From Pontibacter vulgaris (GTDB lineage: Bacteria; Bacteroidota; Bacteroidia; Cytophagales; Hymenobacteraceae), in assembly GCF_022758145.1 (NCBI RefSeq), contig NZ_JAJVDH010000002.1, forward strand, positions 124,001-188,000: a stretch of DNA of 64,000 nucleotides, given 5' to 3'. Below, piece by piece: positions 58,742 to 64,000 of this stretch (position 1 is the stretch's first letter; the number at the start of each line of letters is the position of its first letter). The notes under the pieces are model-generated. The model saw only the letters and a list, made by a program, of their open reading frames with translations. It had not been told where the DNA came from and ran no database searches. Made by a program: the position numbers and the translations under genes.

Positions 58742-60973
58742 ATGTATATCAAACTCAGATCAAACCTTTTGGCTGCTCTGTTGCTTTGCTTCACTTTTGT
58801 GGCGCAGGCCCAGCAGAAAAAAGACATCACCCTGGAGGATATCTACCGCAAAGGTACCTTCCGTGCCCAGTCGGTGTATGGTGTAAACTGGATGAAAGAT
58901 GGCCAGTACTATAGCTCTACAGTTGCTGATGAGCAGAACAAAGTAGCCGACATTGTAAAGTATGATGTAACTACAGGCAAAGCGGTAAGCACCATTATTG
59001 AAGGCGAAAACCTGAAGCCAGCCGGCAGCAGTACACCTATCCAGTTCGATAACTACACGTTCTCTTCGGATGAGCAAAAGGTGTTGTTCTCAACAGAAAC
59101 AGAGCCGATCTACCGCCGTTCGTCTAAAGCTGAGTTCTACATTTACGATATCGCCTCTAAAAAACTGACCAAGCTGAGCGATGGTGGCAAACAGATGTAC
59201 GCTACGTTCTCTCCGGATGCGAAGCGTGTAGCTTTTGCCCGCGAAGGCAACATGTTTGTAACCGACCTGGCCAGCATGAAAGAAACGCAGATCACGACAG
59301 ATGGAAAGTATAACTCCATCATGAACGGGTATGCAGACTGGGTTTATGAGGAGGAATTCTCTTTTGCGCAGGGCTTCCATTGGTCGCCGGATGGAAAGAA
59401 GATCGCATTCTATACTTTCGATGAGACCAATGTGCCGGAGTTTAACATGCAGATGTGGGGCGACCTATATCCGCAGGACTATAAATTTAAATACCCGAAA
59501 GCTGGCGAGGCTAACTCAAAAGTAAAAGTATCGGTGTATGATGTGGCCAGCGGCAAAACCGTGAAAATGGATACTGGCAGCGAGGAAGATATCTACATCC
59601 CGCGCATCAAATGGACCAACAATCCTAATTTGGTTTCTATCCAGAAAATGAACCGTCTGCAGAACACCTTGGAGATTTTGCACGCCAATGCTACAACCGG
59701 TAAAGCGGATGTGGTTCTGAAAGAAACAGATAAGGCTTACATTGATATTACCGACGACCTGACTTACCTGAAAGATGGCAAGCATTTTATCCATAGCTCA
59801 GAGAAAGATGGTTTTAACCACCTGTACCTGTACAAAATGGATGGCAAACTGGTGCGCCAGATAACAAAAGGCAACTGGGAAGTAAGCAGCTATGTAGGCT
59901 TCGATGAGAAGAACGACCGTTTATACTTTATGTCTACGGAAGTATCGCCGCTTGATCGCCACCTATACAGCATCAGCAGCAAAGGCAAAAAGAAAACCCG
60001 CCTGACTGAAAAAGCCGGAACGCACAGCATTAACATGAGCACCGACTTTAAGTATTATTTAGATTACCACTCGGCAGCCAATGTGCCAACTACAGTTAGC
60101 CTGCACACTGCAAAAGATGGCAAGCTGATAAAGATGCTGGAAGACAACGCCAAACTGAAAAACACACTGGCCCAGTATGACATCGCGAAACAGGAATTCT
60201 TTAAAATGAAAACCTCTGACGGTACTGAGCTGAATGGTTTCATGATAAAACCAACGGATTTCGATCCTAAGAAAAAATACCCTGTACTGATGTTTGTGTA
60301 CGGTGGTCCGGGCTCGCAGACGGTAACCAACAGCTGGGGCGGAAGCAACTACCTGTGGTACCAGGTGCTGGCTAACAAAGGTCTTATAGTTGTAAGTGTA
60401 GATAACCGTGGTACAGGTGCCCGCGGCGCTGAGTTCAAGAAAATGACCTACGCCAACCTGGGCAAGTATGAAATTGAAGACCAGATAGAAGCTGCCAAGT
60501 GGTTAGGCAACCAGTCGTATGTTGATAAGAACCGCATCGGTATCTGGGGCCATAGCTTTGGTGGGTACATGACGCTGCTGGGCTTAACGAAAGGTAACGG
60601 CGTATTTGCAGCTGGTATTTCGGTTGCCCCTGTTACTAACTGGAGATACTACGACAGCATTTACACAGAGCGCTTCCTGAAAAAACCACAGGATAACGCA
60701 GCTGGTTACGACGATAACTCACCACTTTTCTTTGCTGATAAACTGCAGGGCGAACTGTTGCTGATTCACGGAACTGGTGATGATAACGTACATTTTCAGA
60801 ATGCAGTAGCTATGCAGGATGCCCTGATCAGTGCTAACAAACAGTTCGAAAGCTTCTACTACCCGAACCGTAACCACGGCGTGGGTGGCGGCATCACATC
60901 GCTGCACCGCTTTAATATGATGACTGACTTCCTGGTACGTAAGCTGATCAAATCAACTGAAGTTAACCAGTAA
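58742..60973 (+). CDS. S9 family dipeptidyl-peptidase IV-like serine peptidase
   Basis: A 743-residue exported peptidase. Residues 1-23 are a signal peptide (LLCFTFVAQAQ). The beta-propeller domain follows (about 40-480; DPPIV_N-type with ADWVYEEEFSFAQGFHWSPDGKKIAFYTFDE in pieces, carrying the EE pair that binds the substrate N-terminus). The catalytic domain has Ser605 in GHSFGGYM, Asp680 in HGTGDDNVHF and His712 in NRNHGVGG. It matches bacterial DPP IV and prolyl tripeptidyl peptidases. It probably releases dipeptides or tripeptides from Pro-containing peptides in the periplasm. Confidence 0.93.
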   Translation: MYIKLRSNLLAALLLCFTFVAQAQQKKDITLEDIYRKGTFRAQSVYGVNWMKDGQYYSSTVADEQNKVADIVKYDVTTGKAVSTIIEGENLKPAGSSTPIQFDNYTFSSDEQKVLFSTETEPIYRRSSKAEFYIYDIASKKLTKLSDGGKQMYATFSPDAKRVAFAREGNMFVTDLASMKETQITTDGKYNSIMNGYADWVYEEEFSFAQGFHWSPDGKKIAFYTFDETNVPEFNMQMWGDLYPQDYKFKYPKAGEANSKVKVSVYDVASGKTVKMDTGSEEDIYIPRIKWTNNPNLVSIQKMNRLQNTLEILHANATTGKADVVLKETDKAYIDITDDLTYLKDGKHFIHSSEKDGFNHLYLYKMDGKLVRQITKGNWEVSSYVGFDEKNDRLYFMSTEVSPLDRHLYSISSKGKKKTRLTEKAGTHSINMSTDFKYYLDYHSAANVPTTVSLHTAKDGKLIKMLEDNAKLKNTLAQYDIAKQEFFKMKTSDGTELNGFMIKPTDFDPKKKYPVLMFVYGGPGSQTVTNSWGGSNYLWYQVLANKGLIVVSVDNRGTGARGAEFKKMTYANLGKYEIEDQIEAAKWLGNQSYVDKNRIGIWGHSFGGYMTLLGLTKGNGVFAAGISVAPVTNWRYYDSIYTERFLKKPQDNAAGYDDNSPLFFADKLQGELLLIHGTGDDNVHFQNAVAMQDALISANKQFESFYYPNRNHGVGGGITSLHRFNMMTDFLVRKLIKSTEVNQ

Positions 60974-60991
60974 CAAAGTATAAACTCAAGT

Positions 60992-61030
60992 AAAAAAGGC
61001 TCGCTATACTTAGCGAGCCTTTTTTGTTTT
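60992..61030 (+). terminator. Strong terminator after the S9 peptidase
   Basis: AAAAAAGGCTCGCTA (60992-61006) pairs perfectly with TAGCGAGCCTTTTTT (61011-61025). The apex reads CTATACTTAG, again containing the heptamer. Confidence 0.92.
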
Positions 61031-61106
61031 ATAGCAAAGTAAGTGGTCCTACAGTTCTAATCTGGCAAAGTATAAAAATTGGGTCAAACGGATGTGGCTT
61101 GTGGTA

Positions 61107-61153
61107 AATCAACTATATTTATACTTGCTTAAGCGCTTTATTTATAGTTGATT
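61107..61153. repeat. 11-bp inverted repeat upstream of the NTF2-like gene
   Basis: AATCAACTATA (61107-61117) and TATAGTTGATT (61143-61153) are exact complements 25 bases apart, ending about 35 bases before the start codon. They could be an operator or a leader hairpin. Confidence 0.45.
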
Positions 61154-61188
61154 AAGTAAAGTATAATCCGACCCTAAAACTATAAACT

Positions 61189-61998
61189 ATGAAGTTATCT
61201 CTTTTACTGGTGTTGCCCCTGTTGCTATGTGCATTTCAGGCTGCCAACTCAACCCGTGATAAAGCTTTGGAAAGCCTTGCCAACGCCGAACGCAACTTTG
61301 CTGCCACATCTGTAAAAAAAGGCTTTCACCAGGCGTTTGTGGAGAACATGGCTGACGATGGAATTGTGTTTGCACCAACGCCAACTAACGGTAAAAAACT
61401 GCACGCCGAAGCTCCCGAAAGCAAAATCTTACTAACCTGGTATCCGGCTTACGCCGATATTTCCGCTTCCCTGGATTGGGGTTACACTACCGGCCCATAC
61501 GAACTCAAAGCTAACCCGGAAGATGCTAAACCAGTTGGTGCCGGTTTCTATTTATCTGTCTGGAAAAAGCAAGCTAACGGGCAATGGAAAGTAGCGATTG
61601 ATATGGGTAATTCGTTTTCGCCGGAGCTGATAAAAGAGGAAGTATACCAGCCGACAACAGCAACTAAAGGAAAAACTGCCAAAGGCGCAAAAGAAGCTCT
61701 GTTGGTGAAAGATGTACAGAAAATACAGCCTTACCATTCCGAGACGCTGATCTACCGCCATGGGGAATATCCTGTAAAGTATAAAGAGGTGTTAATTGAG
61801 GCGGCAACTAATACTAATATAGTTTATACAACACTGGGGCATGATATTTCATCGGCGGCAGATATGGCCTATACTTACGGCAGTTATACTTCCAGCTCAG
61901 GCGAAAAGACAGAAACCGGCCATTACCTGAAAGTATGGAAAATGCTGGACAGCCAATGGAAACTGGTAGCGCACAACCTGGTACCCGATAAAAAGTAA
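61189..61998 (+). CDS. Exported protein with two NTF2-like (DUF4440-type) domains
   Basis: A 269-residue exported protein: signal peptide about 1-21 (SLLLVLPLLLCAFQAANS), then two copies of an NTF2-like fold. The first, about residues 25-145, has ALESLANAERNFAATSVKKG, DDGIVFAPTP and a YLSVWKKQANGQWKVAIDMG end. The second, about 185-269, ends in the matching YLKVWKMLDSQWKLVAHNLV. The N-terminal AERNFAATSVKKGFHQAFVENMADDGIVF in pieces is typical of DUF4440. Such proteins may bind or isomerise small molecules; no activity is known. The gene is convergent with the next and ends 5 bases from it. Confidence 0.78.
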   Translation: MKLSLLLVLPLLLCAFQAANSTRDKALESLANAERNFAATSVKKGFHQAFVENMADDGIVFAPTPTNGKKLHAEAPESKILLTWYPAYADISASLDWGYTTGPYELKANPEDAKPVGAGFYLSVWKKQANGQWKVAIDMGNSFSPELIKEEVYQPTTATKGKTAKGAKEALLVKDVQKIQPYHSETLIYRHGEYPVKYKEVLIEAATNTNIVYTTLGHDISSAADMAYTYGSYTSSSGEKTETGHYLKVWKMLDSQWKLVAHNLVPDKK

Positions 61999-62003
61999 GG
62001 TGT

Positions 62004-62864
62004 TTAATGGCCTGTTATACTTGCCAGGCAGGTATACAGGTATTGTTTTTCCTGTTCATCAACAGGTAATTTATTAATGTGGCTGCGGAGCTGCGCGTTT
62101 GTGATACCCGAATTTAGTGGTGGGTTATGCTTGTACTCGCGTAGTTCTTCTACAAGCGCCCGGATTTGGGTGGCTACCTGATCGGCGTTAGCGGTAAATT
62201 GATTTAGCAGCCAGAGCAACCTGTTTAGTAATTCGCTTGGGTTGTGGTCATGGTAGCGGAGGCAATGGTCTACTTCGCTCCAGCCTTCCTCAAATAAAGT
62301 TTTAACCTGAACCTCTACAAAATATAACTGTTTGTTTGGTCGTATTTTAATGATGTAATGCTCTGCCTGGTACCCTTTAGGATTTATAAAGACCTCGTAA
62401 TTATCTGAAGAGAATTGCCTTGCAAGGGTAGTATATTCGCCTTTAACATATGCATAAGGTTTACGTTTCAGCTCCCATACCTGACGTATGTAACGCCCTA
62501 TTTTGTAACAGTCATCTTTGTAGAGGTGCAGTATGCGAACGCCAACCAGGTCATTAATATACTCCAGGTAATTGCTGGTTGTTAAGCAACGTTCGGGGTA
62601 TTCTTTCTTTTTCCGGATGATCTTTCTGAGCAGGTGGAGCGGCGCCTTAACCCGGTGCCGAACGGCATGCACATCTTCCTGCCGCATCAGGAAATTGGCT
62701 ACCAGCGAGGCGATATCCTGTAGTTCGTTAATGCGGCTGAGGTAATCATTGTAAATGGCAAGCAGCTCCTGTGCATTTATGTCCTGTGCATGCAGACTTT
62801 CCGCGCTCTCATTCAGCTCGGCAAATATAAAAGGGAGTGTTGCTATCTGTGTATGGTCAGCCAT
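62004..62864 (-). CDS. RelA/SpoT synthetase-domain protein (stand-alone alarmone synthetase-like)
   Basis: A 286-residue protein with a RelA/SpoT nucleotidyltransferase domain and no HD hydrolase, TGS or ACT domain. Recognisable blocks are the substrate loop region RVKAPLHLLRKIIRKK, the metal-site block NDLVGVRILHLYKDD, KGYQAEHYIIKI (the GYxSxH-like block, with Ser/Leu changed to Ala/Glu), and VEVQVKTLFEEGWSEVDHCLRY with the catalytic Glu. About 55 helical residues precede it and a helical tail of about 60 follows. It could be a small alarmone synthetase or a toxic relative; no antitoxin-like gene lies beside it. Confidence 0.8.
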   Translation of the reverse strand: MADHTQIATLPFIFAELNESAESLHAQDINAQELLAIYNDYLSRINELQDIASLVANFLMRQEDVHAVRHRVKAPLHLLRKIIRKKKEYPERCLTTSNYLEYINDLVGVRILHLYKDDCYKIGRYIRQVWELKRKPYAYVKGEYTTLARQFSSDNYEVFINPKGYQAEHYIIKIRPNKQLYFVEVQVKTLFEEGWSEVDHCLRYHDHNPSELLNRLLWLLNQFTANADQVATQIRALVEELREYKHNPPLNSGITNAQLRSHINKLPVDEQEKQYLYTCLASITGH

Positions 62865-62938
62865 CCTTAACCTCGGAACATACTTGCTATACTTACAGTA
62901 CGCTCCTCAGTTAAAAAGGCTAAACCTATACTTGCCAA

Positions 62939-64000
62939 CTACTCGTGTTCGCTGCTTTTTACACCCAGCTGCGCGTTAATAAGAGGTGTTTTAGGCGCCA
63001 GGAAAAAGCCCGTTAAGCTGGCAAACATAATAGGCACAAACTGATGAAAACCGGTTAAAGTAGAAAGCAGAATAATAGTGCTGATAGGTGTGCGTGTAAC
63101 ACAGGCGTTAATAGCGGCCATGCAGCTAACAAGTATAAGCGGCAGGTTTTGTCCCGGAAAGAGGGCATTAACTATCAGGCCGGTAATGGCCCCTACAAAA
63201 AACAGCGGAATAATAAAGCCGCCGCGCCATCCCGAAGTTACCGTAAAACTGATGGCAAATATCTTGGCGATCAGCAGCGTAACCAGGAACTCCATTGTAA
63301 AGTTCTCTTTCAGAAGTATAGATAATTGGTCGTGGCTGAAGTAGCGGGTGAGCGGCATATAGTAGGCTATAATACCTATCAGTAAGCCACCAATAGCCAT
63401 TCGAAGGTAAATAGGCATGCGCACCACACTAAAAATAGCTTTGCTCTGCCGAACCGTAAAAATGAAAAGCCAACCCACCGCCGTTCCTGCCAGTGCATAT
63501 AGCATGGCATAAAAGAAATCGCTTAGCTGCGGCGTACTATAAACCGGGAATGCCCACGTAGGCCCGATACCGATGTGCGTGATAAGTATAAAAATGACAA
63601 AGCTGGAGCAGCTGGCTACAAAGGCAGGTATAAGCGCCTGGTAATACTCTACTACGTGCCTGTGGTGCAAGATTTCTAAAGAGAATAAACTACCACCCAG
63701 CGGTGCGCCAAACAGTGCCGTAAACCCCGAAGCCATACCAGCTATAGTTAACGAGCGCAGGTCTTCGCCTTTAAATTTAAGCTTCCGCGCTATCCAGGAA
63801 CCGGTAGAGCCGGTAACCTGCACCAGCGGTGCTTCTGGGCCTGCACTACCACCACTGGCAATACACAGCAACGACGATAAGATCATGGCCGGGTTATTCT
63901 TGGGTTCCAGCTTGCCGCCCTTAAAACGAATGTTGTTCACGATCAGGTCCATTTCGCCGGGGTCGCCGAGTTTGTGGATGATGAGACCAGCCAGTAAGCC
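62939..64000 (-). CDS. ClC family voltage-gated chloride channel/antiporter, 5' end missing
   Basis: The C-terminal 353 codons of a ClC protein; the frame is open through the window edge at 64000, so the N-terminal helices are missing. GGSAGPEAPLVQVTGS aligns with the GSxGREGPxVQ signature and keeps the gating glutamate. SGFTALFGAPLGGSLFSLEI, SGWRGGFIIPLFFVGA (the GxFxP-type selectivity block) and CMAAINACVTRTPISTIILL follow. It ends without CBS domains, like the bacterial H+/Cl- antiporters. The first methionine visible, at 63952, is internal. Confidence 0.9.
   Translation of the reverse strand, partial: GLLAGLIIHKLGDPGEMDLIVNNIRFKGGKLEPKNNPAMILSSLLCIASGGSAGPEAPLVQVTGSTGSWIARKLKFKGEDLRSLTIAGMASGFTALFGAPLGGSLFSLEILHHRHVVEYYQALIPAFVASCSSFVIFILITHIGIGPTWAFPVYSTPQLSDFFYAMLYALAGTAVGWLFIFTVRQSKAIFSVVRMPIYLRMAIGGLLIGIIAYYMPLTRYFSHDQLSILLKENFTMEFLVTLLIAKIFAISFTVTSGWRGGFIIPLFFVGAITGLIVNALFPGQNLPLILVSCMAAINACVTRTPISTIILLSTLTGFHQFVPIMFASLTGFFLAPKTPLINAQLGVKSSEHE

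Noticed and set aside
62939-64000. Loss of the ClC gating glutamate, because the usual GREGP motif is not seen.
   Set aside because: Aligned without gaps, GSAGPEAPLVQ matches GSxGREGPxVQ and keeps the glutamate.

Overview
The window looks like chromosomal DNA of a Bacteroidota bacterium, most likely of the order Cytophagales and close to Pontibacter/Hymenobacteraceae. The family assignment is inference from gene content. The supporting signs are a type IX secretion (T9SS) type A C-terminal sorting domain on a 2085-residue surface protein, Bacteroidota-only families (DUF4293, DUF4476), a type-3 prolyl-tRNA synthetase, promoters of the TTG-N18/19-TAnnTTTG kind, and weak or absent Shine-Dalgarno sequences. 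Composition is moderate in G+C. Most of the window is ordinary core genome. There is no rRNA, CRISPR array, prophage or intact insertion sequence.

Layout. 1-7.1 kb: the 3' part of a divergent purM, a secreted DUF4476 protein, DUF4293, an acyl-CoA thiolase, a small very charged exported protein, then truA with a PLP-dependent sulfur amino acid enzyme. 7.1-7.7 kb: a gene-free stretch with several hairpins. 7.7-13.0 kb: two half-ABC exporters on opposite strands that look like the two halves of one MdlA/MdlB-like heterodimer, enclosing a membrane-anchored protein, a TetR regulator and an XRE-like regulator. 13.2-14.3 kb: leucine dehydrogenase. 14.5-19.6 kb: a seven-gene operon nusB-ytxH-idh-DUF1573-yajC-ybbR-coaE. 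19.7 kb: tRNA-Val(TAC). 20-25.3 kb: an AsmA-like protein, then MscS and a Glu/Leu-type dehydrogenase on the minus strand. 26-30 kb: ArsR, hemA, an orphan histidine kinase and a GNAT-like protein.

30.6-36.9 kb is the giant repetitive T9SS-exported protein. 37-43 kb: EamA permease, dusB, CPBP protease, cdsA, glutamate dehydrogenase and phosphatidylserine decarboxylase. 43.1-48.8 kb: free-Met-sulfoxide reductase, ribD, prmC and a sugar-nucleotide operon galE-rfbB-rfbA. 48.9-55.6 kb: chromate transporter, a 2-oxoglutarate/Fe(II) oxygenase, a lipoprotein, nfeD-floA and proS. 55.7-62 kb: envelope proteins (Tyr/Arg-rich lipoprotein, FadL-like porin, S9 peptidase, NTF2-like exported protein). 62-64 kb: a stand-alone alarmone-synthetase-like protein and a ClC channel that runs off the window.

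The most unusual signal is not a gene. The heptamer AAGTATA/TATACTT, with the related ACTATA/TATAGT, is repeated at very high density throughout the window. It occurs on both strands, in all three codon frames, in terminator loops and between genes, so it behaves like a genome-wide DNA-level signal rather than codon preference. Structured intergenic elements (7.2-7.4 kb, 53.87-53.94 kb, 47.91-47.95 kb) are the other candidates for undescribed biology.
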